A DNA stretch of 64,000 nt from Ferruginibacter sp. (GCA_013141115.1 JABFRP010000003.1:248001-312000); one strand, 5' to 3'. Shown: positions 33,399 to 44,500, numbered from the stretch's first letter. Numbers and translations are program-made. The notes: generated from the sequence alone by a model not told the origin.

Positions 33399-34427
33399 AT
33401 GAAAAAAATATTACTGATTGCAGCAGGTTGTTTGTGTAGTGTGCTTGCACTTGCACAGGCAAAACCATTTTATACCCAGTACATTTTAAACAATTACATC
33501 CTTAATCCCGGTGTAACAGGTATTGAGAATTATACTGATATTAAACTAAGCAACCGTACCCAATGGACGGGCATTAATGGGGCACCGGTAACCAGTTATT
33601 TTAGTATTCATACCCCAATAGGTAAAGAAGATTTGCGAACAAGTGCTACCTCTTTTGAAATACCGGGAGAAAATCCCAGGGGACAAAGGTTATGGGAAGA
33701 ATACACTCCGCCAGATCCTCATCATGGAATTGGTTTTGTAGCCATGAACGATAAAGCAGGTTATATTAACCGTTGGTCTATCAATGCATCATACGCCTAT
33801 CATAAACCTTTAGGTGTAAAAACAACTTTGGCAGCCGGCTTTAGTGGCGGTATTACCAGTGTAAGTTTAGATCGTTCCAAAATAGAGTGGGCAAATTTAG
33901 ACCCCAACGATCCGGCTATTGGCATTAGCACCGGCGAATTAAAAAAACTCAAGCCTGAAATTGGTGCAGGTTTATGGTTGTACTCGGCAAAATATTTTGT
34001 AGGATTATCAGCATTAAATATTATACCGGGCAAAGCAAAGTTTGTTACTAATGATAAGTATGGTGCTTATTATACGCCCAATTATTTTTTAACAGCGGGC
34101 TATCGTTTTTCACTTACAGATGATATTATGATGATGCCCTCTTTAATGTTTCAATACTGGCAACCACAGCTGGGCGGATTACATGTGAGTACTAAATTTC
34201 AATACCTTGATAAAGTATGGGTTGGAGGCAGTTATCGTTTTTCAGATTTAATTTCGGGCTACTCTGCCATGGCGGGTATCAATGTATCCAATACTTTTAA
34301 TATTAGTTATGCTTACGAAAATGCCACTACCTCAAGATTAAGAACCTATACCAAAAATACCCACGAAATAATGCTGGGCTTTATCATTGGTAATAAGTTC
34401 AGCCAGGCTTGTCCACGTTGTTATTGA
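33399..34427 (+). CDS. PorP/SprF-family T9SS membrane protein
   Basis: A 342-residue outer-membrane beta-barrel-like protein with a signal peptide (ending ALAQA). The start of the mature part, KPFYTQYILNNYILNPGVTGIENY, is the hallmark of PorP/SprF proteins. GIGFVAMNDKAGYINRWSINASYAYH and many alternating strands follow, ending in LGFIIGNKF. SprF-like proteins assist outer-membrane translocation or anchoring of specific CHU_C-tailed partners. Its position between two such giants supports that role. Confidence 0.92.
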   Translation: MKKILLIAAGCLCSVLALAQAKPFYTQYILNNYILNPGVTGIENYTDIKLSNRTQWTGINGAPVTSYFSIHTPIGKEDLRTSATSFEIPGENPRGQRLWEEYTPPDPHHGIGFVAMNDKAGYINRWSINASYAYHKPLGVKTTLAAGFSGGITSVSLDRSKIEWANLDPNDPAIGISTGELKKLKPEIGAGLWLYSAKYFVGLSALNIIPGKAKFVTNDKYGAYYTPNYFLTAGYRFSLTDDIMMMPSLMFQYWQPQLGGLHVSTKFQYLDKVWVGGSYRFSDLISGYSAMAGINVSNTFNISYAYENATTSRLRTYTKNTHEIMLGFIIGNKFSQACPRCY

Positions 34428-34458
34428 TATATAAAAATTATACGCATAGAAAATAAAT

Positions 34459-34486
34459 AAAAACCCCATTCAATGGTTTTTTTATT
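34459..34486 (+). terminator. Intrinsic terminator after PorP/SprF gene
   Basis: AAAAACC-C-CATT and AATGG-TTTTT form a stem with a tiny loop and one bulge, followed by more T. It separates the PorP/SprF gene from the second giant gene. Confidence 0.6.
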
Positions 34487-34603
34487 TTATACAGGAAATC
34501 TGCAAAAAAATAATTTTACTGCCATTAAACTTTTCGACGAAAAATCAGTCTGCCTTCCAAACTAATGTAGTAATTTGTAACTGCTTCCTATATCAGCATT
34601 CTA

Positions 34604-37600
34604 ATGAGAAAATTTCTATTGCTTTCTATCAGCTTCGTAATTTCAATAATAACTTATTGCCAGGATTTTAGTAATAAAGGGAAGGATTTTTGGGTGGGGT
34701 ATGGTAATCATGTAAGAATGTTTAATGCAGGTGCTGCTGAAACCATGCAGATATACCTCACTTCGGATGTAAGTACAACGGGCAATGTTTCTATCACCAG
34801 TGTGGGATTTAATCAGAATTTCACTGTTACTGCCAATCAAATAACTGTTGTAAATATTCCCCGTACTGCGGCATTACTGGATGAGGGATTATACAACCAT
34901 GGTATTCATATTACCGCAGTAAAGCCTGTTGTTGCTTATGGGTTTATTTATGTAAATGCCATTTCAGGCGCAACAGTTTTTCTGCCTACCAACACATTGG
35001 GTAAGGAATATTATACACTTAATTATACGCAGGTATCAAATGAAACCAATAGCTATTCTTACTTTTTTGTAGAGGCGGTTGAAACGGGTACTACAACAAT
35101 AGAAATAACACCGAGCCAAACTACAAAAGGAGGCTGGGCAGCTGGCGTAAAACAAACCATTAATTTAACCCAGGGACAGATCTATCAGGTATTATCAGCA
35201 AGCGATTTAACCGGCAGTATTATTAGAACGGTTGCTTCGGGTTCAGGTGGATGTAAAAAGGTAGCTGTTTTTTGCGGTAGCGGTAAAATTTCTATAGGTT
35301 GTCCTGGTACAGGTAGTTCAGATAATTTATACCAACAAATGTATCCGGCAAGTACATGGGGTAAAAAATATGTACTTATTCCTAGCAACAATAAACCTAC
35401 TGCGAATAATCCACTTGGATTAATTTATACCAATACCAATTTTTTCAGAATTTACAGGCCAGACCCTACTACTATTGTAAACTTAAATGGAGTAATTATT
35501 CCTGCAGCAAGTTTTACTAACAATTATTACCAGTTTAGCAGTAATGCAACAAATTTGGTAGATGCAGACAAACCCGTACTTGTAGCCCAGTATTTTTCAA
35601 CAGCGGGCTGCAGTGGAAACAATAATCCGCATGATCCTGAAATGATTTATCTGAATCCTGTGGAACAAACTGTAACGGATGTTACTGTTAACTCAATGCA
35701 GCCAGCTACTAATACAGCAATTACTCAACATTATATTAATGTGGTTTTACGAAATGCCGGAACAGGAATTAGTTCTTTTAAGATTGATGGCGTTACCCCA
35801 AACTCAGTGGTAACTGTATTACCACAGGATAATAACTATGCCTATTTAAGAATTAATTATAATGGGAACACCACCAACCCGCTTTCATCAGGTGCACATC
35901 GATTAACCTGCGACTCTGGTTTCAATGCTATATCCTACGGTTTTGGCGGTGCAGAATCTTACGGCTATTCCGCAGGTACTAATTTAAAAGATCTTTATCA
36001 GCAAATTGGCGTTTCTACTCAGTATGGTATAGAAAGTACTCCATCGGTTTGTACGGGAGCCCCTTTTAATTTTAAAGTATCGCTTCCTTATTGTGCAGAT
36101 TCTATCCGATGGAATTTGAGCAATTTACCAGGTCCACCTTTGCCAACAAGCCCTGTTGTTTATTATACTACTTGTACTCCTGGGGTACCCGGTGGACCAG
36201 ATTCCACCACTATAGTAAACGGTAAAACCTTGTATTGGTATAATTTACCCACTATATATACTTTTGGAACAATTGGTACTTTTCCGGTAACCATCACCAC
36301 TTATACTACCACTGTTTCTACCTGCGGATCAGAGCAGGATATTGATTTCGATCTGCAGATATCAGATCCTCCTGTAGCCGATTTTACATGGATTAATAAT
36401 GGCTGTGTTACTGATAGTGTTCGCTTTTCAGATGCTACAACAACTGTGAAGCCGCTTTACAAATGGTGGTGGGATTTTGGAGAACCATCGAGCGGGGCAA
36501 ATAATAATGCATTTGTAAAAAATCCGATACATAAATATGCTGCTGCCGGCACTTATACAGTACGATACACCAATATTACAACGCCAGGCTGTTTGAGTGA
36601 CACTATTAGTAAACAAGTTACCATTACCAATGTACCCACTGCAAAATTTGGTATGTCAAGCCCCATTTGTGCAGGTATGCCCGTTATATTTAGTGATACT
36701 TCTGCATTGGTTGCACCCGGTGCAATTATAAAATGGCATTGGGACTTTGGCGATGGATTTAGAATAACCAGAACCAACAGCAGCGATACCACACATATTT
36801 ATTCTCCCTGGAATCCGGTTGTAACGGATACACTAACTGTTGAAACAAACACCGGTTGTAAAAGCCTTCCTTTTTACCGCATATTTAAAGTGCATCCCAA
36901 TCCGGTTGCTGATTTCACTTTGCCTGCAGGCGTTTGTTTGCCATGGGATTCGGCACATTTTATTAGTACCAGCACCATTGCAGATGCAACAGGCGGCTTT
37001 AGTTATTTATGGAATTTTGGAGATCCGCCCAGTGTACCAAATAATACTTCCATCCTTGCTAACCCGGCTCATTACTATAATAATGTGGGGCCTTTCAATA
37101 TTAAATTAATTACTACCAGTGCAGCAGGCTGTGTGGATAGTATAACAAAAATATTGTCGAATATTTATCCGCAGGCCATAGCCGGGTTTACTGTAAACCC
37201 CGAAAACTGTTTGAATGATGTTACTACGTTTACTGATAATAGTAACGGCAGCGGTAACACCATAAATCAATGGTATTGGGATTTTGGTGACGGATCACCT
37301 GTTAGTACTATTCAAAATCCAACACACATTTACGCAACACCTGGTGTAAAAACAATTAAGCATTGGTTAAAAACAAATGTGGCTTGTTATAGCGATACGG
37401 CTGTATTAACGGTAACAATAAATCCGTTGCCAACAGCGGCTTTTACTTTTACTGCACCCACCTGCGAAACCCGGGTTATTAATTTTACAGATGCCTCAGT
37501 TGCAAATGCAGGCAGCCTAAGCACATGGCAATGGGATTTTGGCGATGGGTCGCCGTTTGATAATACGCAAAGCCCGGTACATACTTTTACTAGTGCCGGT

Positions 37601-39811
37601 ACTTATAATGTAAAGCTTACTGTTACCAGCACCAAAGGCTGCGTAAATAATATTATTAAGGTTGTAGTTGTTAATGCTAGGCCATTAGCTGGTTTTATTA
37701 CACCTGAAGTTTGCCTGAGCGATACCTATGCACAATTTTTAGATACCAGTAAAGTGGCACTACCGGGTAGTATTACTGCATGGCAATGGAATTTTGGAGA
37801 TCCGTTGGCTACAGTACCCAACCCTAATACATCTTCTATACAAAACCCAACACATAGTTATACAGCAGTGGGGCCTTACAACATACAGCTAATAGCAACC
37901 AGCAATGACGGCTGTAAGGATACACTCAATCAAACCTTAATTGTAAATGGCAGTTTTCCTATAGCCAATTTTACGGTTAATAATTCCACTACATTATGTG
38001 CAAATGATTCGGTTGCCATTGTTGAAACTTCCACTGTATTTCCAGGAAGTATAACCAAGGTAGAGATCTACTGGGATAATATTAATTTTCCCGCAGGGCC
38101 TCCGCAAATTGATAACTTACCATTTACCGGAAAAGTGTACAAGCATTTGTACTTGCCCAATTCGCAGACCACAAAAACTTACCAGATACGCTACAGGGCT
38201 TACTCCGGTGGAATTTGTGTAAATGATAAACTATCCACCATCACTGTTAACGCAGCACCTAAAGTGCAATTTACAGCCATACCGGATATTTGTTATGATG
38301 CTGCACCATACCTTATAACACAGGGAAGCGAAATTGGTGCAGTGCCTGGTACATTTGCATATAGCGGTATTGGTATTGTAAATGCTAACGGTTTATTTAA
38401 TCCTGTTGTAGCAGGAGTGGGCACACATACTATTAAATATACTTTTACGTCTTCTGCAGCAGGTTGTACAGATACCATCAGTCAAATTATTAAAGTATTA
38501 GATACCGCAAGTGCTAAGTTTACTTTTATCGGCCCGGTTTGCGAGGGTACGGCAGCAACATTTAAAGAACAATCCACCGCACCGGCTGGCGTAATACTGA
38601 ATAATACAGTATGGAGTTTTGGTGATGGTTCTCCTTTGGAAAATCATGCACCCGGCAGCACATTTACACATGCGTTTCCAGGCTGGGGCAGCTATACAGT
38701 TACGATGTACAACACATCTGTATATGGTTGTAAAAGTATCGGTAAAACGCAACAGATTTATATAAGCCCGATACCACAAACAGTATTTTCTTTTGCTGAA
38801 ACGAGTGTTTGTTTACCCAATGCCGCCGTATCATTTGTAAATGGCTCAACCATTGCAGATGGAACAGAAAATACATTTACTTATTTGTGGAATTTTGGTG
38901 ACCCTGCAAGTGGTGTACTTAACACTTCTTCTGCTAAAATACCAGCACCGCATATTTACACCGGTACCGGGCCATATACAGTTACATTAACGGTAACCAG
39001 TGGTAGTACTTGTTTTAAAACAATTGCTCATTTGGTTGATTTTATTCATCCGCAACCTAAAGCAGCTTTTAGTTTCAGCAAACCGGAAGTATGTATTGGT
39101 GATGTTGTTGTGTTAAGAGACTTGACCAATGGATTGGATGGCACAGTGGTACAGTGGAACTGGAATTTTGGCGATGGTATTAAGGGAACTAGCCAGTTGG
39201 AGAGTCATTTGTATGCAGCTGCAAAAACTTATGATATTGCACTGTTTATTGTAAACAGCCGTGGTTGCAACAGCGATACTTTAACCAAACAATTTACTGT
39301 TCATCCATATCCTGTGGTAGATGCAGGGCCCGATAGATGGGTACTGCAAGGCGGAGCAATTACTATACAACCTGTTGTAACAGGCAACGATCTGCAGTAT
39401 TTATGGAGCCCGGCAACTTATTTAAACGATGTTACGCAGCAGGCACCATTGGCCAGCAATATGCAGGATGATATAACTTACACACTAACGGTGACAGCAA
39501 GGGGCGGATGCGCCAACTTCGATAATATGTTTGTAAAAGTATTGAAGGCGCCAAAAATACCTAATACATTTACGCCTAACGGCGATGGTATGAATGAACT
39601 TTGGTTGATCGAATACCTGGACACCTATCCTGATAACAGGGTACAGGTATTTACCAGAACCGGGCAATTGGTATTTGAATCACGGGGATATAGAACGCCA
39701 TGGAATGGTAAATTAAACGGTAAGCCTTTACCATTTGATACTTACTATTATATTGTTGAACCTGGTACAGGAAGACCACCAATTACTGGTTATGTAACTA
39801 TTGTAAAATAA
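34604..39811 (+). CDS. Giant PKD surface protein with IgGFc-binding-like head and T9SS type B tail
   Basis: A 1735-residue exported protein with a signal peptide (ending IITYCQ). Residues 20-470 parallel the 27088-33333 protein (SNKGKDFWVGYGNH; later STQYGIESTPSVCTGAPFNFKV matches the other in order). At least nine PKD-type modules follow, recognised by W.FG(D/E) motifs such as WWDFGEPS, WHWDFGDGF, WDFGDGSP and WNFGDPAS. The end, IPNTFTPNGDGMNELW onward (about 1651-1735), is a CHU_C type B sorting domain nearly identical to that of the first adhesin. It is a diverged paralogue carrying PKD modules in place of the Ig-like repeats. Confidence 0.88.
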   Translation: MRKFLLLSISFVISIITYCQDFSNKGKDFWVGYGNHVRMFNAGAAETMQIYLTSDVSTTGNVSITSVGFNQNFTVTANQITVVNIPRTAALLDEGLYNHGIHITAVKPVVAYGFIYVNAISGATVFLPTNTLGKEYYTLNYTQVSNETNSYSYFFVEAVETGTTTIEITPSQTTKGGWAAGVKQTINLTQGQIYQVLSASDLTGSIIRTVASGSGGCKKVAVFCGSGKISIGCPGTGSSDNLYQQMYPASTWGKKYVLIPSNNKPTANNPLGLIYTNTNFFRIYRPDPTTIVNLNGVIIPAASFTNNYYQFSSNATNLVDADKPVLVAQYFSTAGCSGNNNPHDPEMIYLNPVEQTVTDVTVNSMQPATNTAITQHYINVVLRNAGTGISSFKIDGVTPNSVVTVLPQDNNYAYLRINYNGNTTNPLSSGAHRLTCDSGFNAISYGFGGAESYGYSAGTNLKDLYQQIGVSTQYGIESTPSVCTGAPFNFKVSLPYCADSIRWNLSNLPGPPLPTSPVVYYTTCTPGVPGGPDSTTIVNGKTLYWYNLPTIYTFGTIGTFPVTITTYTTTVSTCGSEQDIDFDLQISDPPVADFTWINNGCVTDSVRFSDATTTVKPLYKWWWDFGEPSSGANNNAFVKNPIHKYAAAGTYTVRYTNITTPGCLSDTISKQVTITNVPTAKFGMSSPICAGMPVIFSDTSALVAPGAIIKWHWDFGDGFRITRTNSSDTTHIYSPWNPVVTDTLTVETNTGCKSLPFYRIFKVHPNPVADFTLPAGVCLPWDSAHFISTSTIADATGGFSYLWNFGDPPSVPNNTSILANPAHYYNNVGPFNIKLITTSAAGCVDSITKILSNIYPQAIAGFTVNPENCLNDVTTFTDNSNGSGNTINQWYWDFGDGSPVSTIQNPTHIYATPGVKTIKHWLKTNVACYSDTAVLTVTINPLPTAAFTFTAPTCETRVINFTDASVANAGSLSTWQWDFGDGSPFDNTQSPVHTFTSAGTYNVKLTVTSTKGCVNNIIKVVVVNARPLAGFITPEVCLSDTYAQFLDTSKVALPGSITAWQWNFGDPLATVPNPNTSSIQNPTHSYTAVGPYNIQLIATSNDGCKDTLNQTLIVNGSFPIANFTVNNSTTLCANDSVAIVETSTVFPGSITKVEIYWDNINFPAGPPQIDNLPFTGKVYKHLYLPNSQTTKTYQIRYRAYSGGICVNDKLSTITVNAAPKVQFTAIPDICYDAAPYLITQGSEIGAVPGTFAYSGIGIVNANGLFNPVVAGVGTHTIKYTFTSSAAGCTDTISQIIKVLDTASAKFTFIGPVCEGTAATFKEQSTAPAGVILNNTVWSFGDGSPLENHAPGSTFTHAFPGWGSYTVTMYNTSVYGCKSIGKTQQIYISPIPQTVFSFAETSVCLPNAAVSFVNGSTIADGTENTFTYLWNFGDPASGVLNTSSAKIPAPHIYTGTGPYTVTLTVTSGSTCFKTIAHLVDFIHPQPKAAFSFSKPEVCIGDVVVLRDLTNGLDGTVVQWNWNFGDGIKGTSQLESHLYAAAKTYDIALFIVNSRGCNSDTLTKQFTVHPYPVVDAGPDRWVLQGGAITIQPVVTGNDLQYLWSPATYLNDVTQQAPLASNMQDDITYTLTVTARGGCANFDNMFVKVLKAPKIPNTFTPNGDGMNELWLIEYLDTYPDNRVQVFTRTGQLVFESRGYRTPWNGKLNGKPLPFDTYYYIVEPGTGRPPITGYVTIVK

Positions 39812-39865
39812 TAAAGGGATTGTTAATTTAAGGAAACTATAATAGAGAAAATACAGTTGGTTTAT

Positions 39866-41310
39866 TTACTCTTCCTGCTTATTACTTAGCAGAGAAGAAT
39901 CAATTAATTTTTTGTTGATAGAATCTGCATTAACTTCTTTTGCTGCCAGCATCCATTCAGGAATTATAACCCATTCGCCATTGATAAATGATACTGTATA
40001 CACTTTTAAAGTAGCATTTTTAGAGCCTGACTGTTCTTCTTTTACAACGATCTGCCTGGTGGTAATATTTTCTTTTAACGCAACGGGAGTAATAAAGTTA
40101 TCATCAATTTTATCTGCAAATTCTTCAGCTTTTTCCTGAACAGATTGCAATAGCGGCTCTAATTCTTTCAACTGCTTTTCAATAACAGGTTGTTGCTTTT
40201 TTACAGCAGCTTCAATCTTTTTCAAATTTTCATCTGTCATACTTTCTACCAGGTTGGTTACAAATACGGGCATTTGTATTTCACTAACAGCGGTTTTATA
40301 CGCAGGAGCAGCAACTGTAGCATTAGGTTGTACAGTTGTATTTATCTTGTATTGAAAAAGTATAGTTGATATAAAGAGAGCTGCAAACAAAAAACTTACC
40401 AGGGGTAAAAAAATATTACGTTGCTTATGATAAGAAAAATTTTTACTGTTGGTGAAATATTGAATACGCTGTAGCAATTGTTTTTTGCCGGTTACAGCAG
40501 CCAGCTGGTATTGAGGAATAAATTGCTGCACCTGTTGCGCCTGCAATAATGTTTCGGCATATAATAATGGGGCATATTCAAAAGCCATTACACTACTGTC
40601 GCAGTATTTTTCTCTTTCTAAACGTATTTTATTGCAAAGCGTAGTTATAAAAGGATTGAAGAAGAAAATATTTTCAACAATAATTAAAACCCAGTTTAGC
40701 AGGTAGTCATTTGCTTTTATATGAGTTAGCTCGTGCAGTATTAATGTTTCGGCCTGTTGTAATGATAACCGGTTTACCAACGCTACCGGTAAAATAATAA
40801 CAGGTTTTAAAAAGCCAAAAGTTACCGGCACATTAATATTGCTGCTCAACCATAACTGTACTTTTCTTTTTATACCAAAATGATTTGTTTTTGAAGCGGT
40901 AAATAATTTAAGATCGATAGAAGGTTTTAGTAAACCGGTATAGTATTGTTTTTTAAATTGGTGCCATTCGTATAAAGCCCTCATCATTTTATACCCAATA
41001 ATAAAAAGATAAATGGTAAACAGGTAAGGAGTGATAATAGTTATTGTGCCTGAAGATAAAATACCTGATACGGCTTGCCCTATAAAATTTTCACTAACCG
41101 TATTTTCTATATTTAAAAAATAGATGAAAAACGTAACGATAAACAATGACAGTTGTGCAGTAAGTAATACAAATAAAAAATTTTTTTTTGTAAAGGGGAA
41201 ATTTTAGTTTGGAAAACTTTATCCGCTAAAATATACAACATTAACAACAGGCCGGCCTGCCAAAGGCTGTGCAACATACTCATGCAGAAACTGTAGGAGA
41301 GAAGTGCCAT
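39866..41310 (-). pseudogene. BlaR1/M56-family membrane sensor peptidase, frameshifted
   Basis: Two frames together make one gene. The first (41310 to about 41185) encodes SFCMSMLHSLWQAGLLLMLY and ends in a shifted frame. The second, read from about 41180 to 39866, continues LLTAQLSLFIVTFFIYFLN and carries HELTH (zinc-binding HExxH), multiple membrane segments and a coiled C-terminal region. The break lies in a run of nine A followed by six T (coding strand); one extra A restores a single frame of about 480 residues. It pairs with the BlaI-type repressor gene upstream. It may be a true mutation, a slippage-tolerated gene or a sequence error. Confidence 0.85.
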
Positions 41311-41379
41311 ATTGTAATTAGTTGATTGGTTTATTGGTTGATTAGTACTATGCAGTTTATTGGTAGGTTAACCAACTGT

Positions 41380-41766
41380 TTATTTCTCCTTTTTTAATTG
41401 GCTGATCAGTTCCTGAATCTTTTCCAGCTCTTCTTCGCTTGCATTATGGCCCCCTAAAGCCTGTAACACCAAATTGGCAGACGAGCCTGCAAATAAGGTA
41501 TCGATCATCTTATTTAAAAACTGTTTCTGTGTTTTTTCTCTGCTAACAGCCGGTTGGTAGATATGAGTTTTATTGCTGTCATCACGGGTAACCAACCCTT
41601 TTTCAAACATAATTTGCATTAGCTTAAGGGTAGTAGTATAGCCGCTGTCTTTGGTTTTACTCAACTCCTCATGCACTGTGCGTACGGTTGCAGCTTGTTC
41701 GTTCCATAATATCTGCAATATCTCTAACTCACTTTCAGTAGGCTTCTGGCTCTTAATTAATGTCAT
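41380..41766 (-). CDS. BlaI/MecI-family repressor
   Basis: A 128-residue winged-helix repressor: PTESELEILQILWNEQAATVRTVHEELSK (first helices), GYTTTLKLMQIMFEKGLVTRDDSNKTHIYQP (recognition helix and wing), then a dimerisation helix with FLNKMIDTLFAGS. In BlaR1-BlaI systems the sensor protease triggers cleavage of the repressor. The partner sensor gene is 69 bp downstream. Two identical dyads just upstream of its start (41769-41807) look like its own operator, suggesting autorepression. Confidence 0.92.
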   Translation of the reverse strand: MTLIKSQKPTESELEILQILWNEQAATVRTVHEELSKTKDSGYTTTLKLMQIMFEKGLVTRDDSNKTHIYQPAVSREKTQKQFLNKMIDTLFAGSSANLVLQALGGHNASEEELEKIQELISQLKKEK

Positions 41767-41768
41767 AA

Positions 41769-41807
41769 TACGATTGTTTTCGTATGCAAAATACGATTTT
41801 ACTCGTA
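41769..41807 (-). promoter_or_regulatory. Double operator upstream of the BlaI-type gene
   Basis: Two perfect dyads TACGA-N6-TCGTA lie at 41769-41784 and 41792-41807, 23 bp centre to centre (about two helical turns). They sit immediately before the repressor start codon and overlap a TATTTTG -7-like sequence on the minus strand. The arrangement fits cooperative binding of BlaI-type dimers. Confidence 0.75.
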
Positions 41808-41949
41808 AAGAACTAATCCGTTCCTGTAATTTTTATTAACTATTAACATTAATGGCCACTTGATTACGCAGTTGCTGGAGAAATAGGGTTGGTAATTTGA
41901 AAAACAAATCTGCGGATTCAGCGATAGCTGCGGGCTACTATTTTAAAAT

Positions 41950-41983
41950 AAAAAAAGCCCCGATGTGGAAACATCCGGACTTC
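41950..41983 (-). terminator. Terminator after the membrane pyrophosphatase gene
   Basis: On the minus strand, AAGTCCGGATGT and ACATCGGGGCTT form a stem with two mismatches and a 4-nt loop, followed by seven T. It is 57 bp past the hppA stop. Confidence 0.7.
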
Positions 41984-42039
41984 TTGGTTATAATGGTTCT
42001 GATTAGACTTGTTGAAATTGCCGCTTATTGAGCAACAAT

Positions 42040-44466
42040 TTATTTCTGACTATTTTTTAATTCGATATCTGCACCACCTAAGTCAGCGATCAGCAATTTG
42101 TATTTAGCGTTCACCTCATCTTTTAATATTGTACCGTCAATAGTTATTTTTCCTTCTTTTACAGCAAGTGTATAATTTTCTTTCTTTAATAATTTATCGG
42201 TTGCCAGTGCATCAATCAATTTGTCTGTTACCGCTGTCATTACATTTTTATCGGCAGTAACAGTTACATTCATTGTATTGGTACTGTCATTTTTTGTGAT
42301 CAGCATTTCTTTAACCACTTCGCTTTTCACTTCTTTAGACTCTGCTTTGCCATAAATGGTTGCAAGAGTAGGAGCAATAACCAATGAAACAATACTCATC
42401 AATTTAATTAAGATGTTCATTGATGGGCCAGAGGTATCTTTGAATGGATCACCAACAGTATCACCAGTAACAGAAGCTTTATGGGGGTCAGATTTTTTAT
42501 AGAACATTTCGCCATTAATCTCCACACCTTTTTCAAAAGATTTTTTTGCATTATCCCATGCGCCACCGGCATTGTTCATAAACATACCCATTAACACACC
42601 ACTAACAGTAGCACCTGCTAAAAAACCGCCCAGTACTTCTGGCCCAAAACTAAAGCCAATAATTAAGGGAGATAATAAAGCTATTGCACCAGGCAACATC
42701 ATTTTTTTAAGAGAAGCCTGTGTTGATATCGCCACACATTTATCGTACTCAGGTTTACCGGTACCTTCCATAATGCCGGGAATAGTGCGGAACTGCCTGC
42801 GTACTTCTTCCACCATTGCCATAGCGGCTTCACCTACTGCACGGATAGCTAAAGAAGAGAAGATGAAAGGAATCATTCCCCCAACAAATAAACCAGCTAA
42901 CACCGGGGCTTTGTAAATATCAATACCCTCAATGCCTGAGATACCTACAAAAGCTGCAAACAAAGCCAATGCTGTTAATGCAGCAGAAGCAATGGCAAAA
43001 CCTTTACCCGTAGCCGCAGTGGTATTGCCTACTGCATCAAGGATATCTGTTTTTTCACGAACATCGCTTGGTAACTCACTCATCTCTGCAATACCACCTG
43101 CATTATCAGCAATAGGGCCAAAGGCATCAATAGCCAATTGCATAGCAGTGGTAGCCATCATACCGGCAGCTGCAATAGCTACACCGTACAAACCTGCACA
43201 CCAAAAACTCATATATATACCAGAAGCTAAAACTAAAATAGGAAGAAAGGTACTTTCCATACCCATTGCCAAACCACCAATAATGTTTGTTGCATGGCCG
43301 GTAGCTGATTGACGGATAATACTTTTTACAGGGCGTTTACCCATTGCAGTGTAATACTCGGTTATCATACTCATTAAAGTACCTACTGCAAGGCCAACCA
43401 TAATAGCACCGAAAATACCATTTTTGGTAAACTCATGTCCACGAAGGGTCATGGTTTCGGGCATTAGAAAATTTACTAAAAAGTAAGAGGCTACTGCGGT
43501 TAAAACAATTGAACCCCAGTTACCCATGTTCAGTGCTTTTTGTACAGCAGCAGTACTTAAGCCTGCACTTTCAGATATTTTTACAAAGAAAGTTCCAATG
43601 ATAGAAAATACAATCCCCATGGCCGCAATAAGCATTGGTAAAAGTATTGGCGACATACCACCAAACGCATCAGTTAATGCATTTGTTTCTCTACCCAAAA
43701 CCATTGTAGCTAAAACTGTAGCTACATAACTGCCAAATAAATCGGCTCCCATTCCTGCAACATCACCCACATTGTCACCTACATTATCTGCAATAGTTGC
43801 AGGGTTGCGTGGATCATCTTCTGGTATACCAGCTTCAACCTTACCCACTAAGTCAGCGCCCACATCAGCCGCTTTGGTATAGATACCACCACCTACTCTT
43901 GCAAACAATGCAATAGACTCGGCACCTAAACTAAAGCCGGTTAAAATTTCTATAGTACGCTCCATCTCTTTACTATCCACTGCTGCATCCGGAGCAAAAT
44001 ACATTTTTAAAATAATAAATAAACCGCCCAAGCCTAATACGGCTAAGCCGGCAACTCCCAGCCCCATCACACTACCTCCGGTAAAGGAAACGTTTAAAGC
44101 TTTTGCCAGGCTGGTTCTTGCGGATTGTGCAGTACGAACGTTTGCTTTGGTAGCCACTTTCATACCGATAAAACCAGCTAATGCACTAAAAAAAGCACCG
44201 ATTATAAATGCAACAGCAATACTCCAATGGCTATTGGAATTAGTGTATCCCATAACACCTAATAACAAGGCGCCAAGAATTACAAAGTAGGTAAGTATTT
44301 TGTACTCCGCTTTTAAAAAAGCCATAGCACCTTCAGCAATATAAGTGCTGATCTCTTTCATGCGGTCGTTACCTGCATCTTGTTTACTTACCCAGCTAAA
44401 CTTAATGAGCGTGTAAAGCAACCCTACAATACCCATGGCCGGAACGGCATAAATCAAATTATCCAT
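42040..44466 (-). CDS. hppA: Membrane-bound ion-pumping pyrophosphatase
   Basis: An 808-residue protein with about sixteen membrane segments that couples pyrophosphate hydrolysis to H+ and/or Na+ export. The substrate-site motif [20 protein letters not shown] is near residue 223, and [15 protein letters not shown] is near 665. The segment [13 protein letters not shown] has Ala where K+-independent enzymes carry Lys, indicating K+-dependence by the known family rule. After the last membrane segment ([11 protein letters not shown]) a soluble tail of about 100 residues extends beyond the usual end. Promoter box at 44493-44500. Confidence 0.95.
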   Translation of the reverse strand: MDNLIYAVPAMGIVGLLYTLIKFSWVSKQDAGNDRMKEISTYIAEGAMAFLKAEYKILTYFVILGALLLGVMGYTNSNSHWSIAVAFIIGAFFSALAGFIGMKVATKANVRTAQSARTSLAKALNVSFTGGSVMGLGVAGLAVLGLGGLFIILKMYFAPDAAVDSKEMERTIEILTGFSLGAESIALFARVGGGIYTKAADVGADLVGKVEAGIPEDDPRNPATIADNVGDNVGDVAGMGADLFGSYVATVLATMVLGRETNALTDAFGGMSPILLPMLIAAMGIVFSIIGTFFVKISESAGLSTAAVQKALNMGNWGSIVLTAVASYFLVNFLMPETMTLRGHEFTKNGIFGAIMVGLAVGTLMSMITEYYTAMGKRPVKSIIRQSATGHATNIIGGLAMGMESTFLPILVLASGIYMSFWCAGLYGVAIAAAGMMATTAMQLAIDAFGPIADNAGGIAEMSELPSDVREKTDILDAVGNTTAATGKGFAIASAALTALALFAAFVGISGIEGIDIYKAPVLAGLFVGGMIPFIFSSLAIRAVGEAAMAMVEEVRRQFRTIPGIMEGTGKPEYDKCVAISTQASLKKMMLPGAIALLSPLIIGFSFGPEVLGGFLAGATVSGVLMGMFMNNAGGAWDNAKKSFEKGVEINGEMFYKKSDPHKASVTGDTVGDPFKDTSGPSMNILIKLMSIVSLVIAPTLATIYGKAESKEVKSEVVKEMLITKNDSTNTMNVTVTADKNVMTAVTDKLIDALATDKLLKKENYTLAVKEGKITIDGTILKDEVNAKYKLLIADLGGADIELKNSQK

Positions 44467-44492
44467 AATAGTTGGTTCTGAATTTTGGAGGG

Positions 44493-44500
44493 CAAAAATA
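44493..44500 (-). promoter_or_regulatory. -7 box of hppA
   Basis: TATTTTTG on the minus strand matches TANNTTTG, 26 bp upstream of the hppA ATG. A TTTG lies upstream but too close (12 bp) to be a standard -33. Confidence 0.5.
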
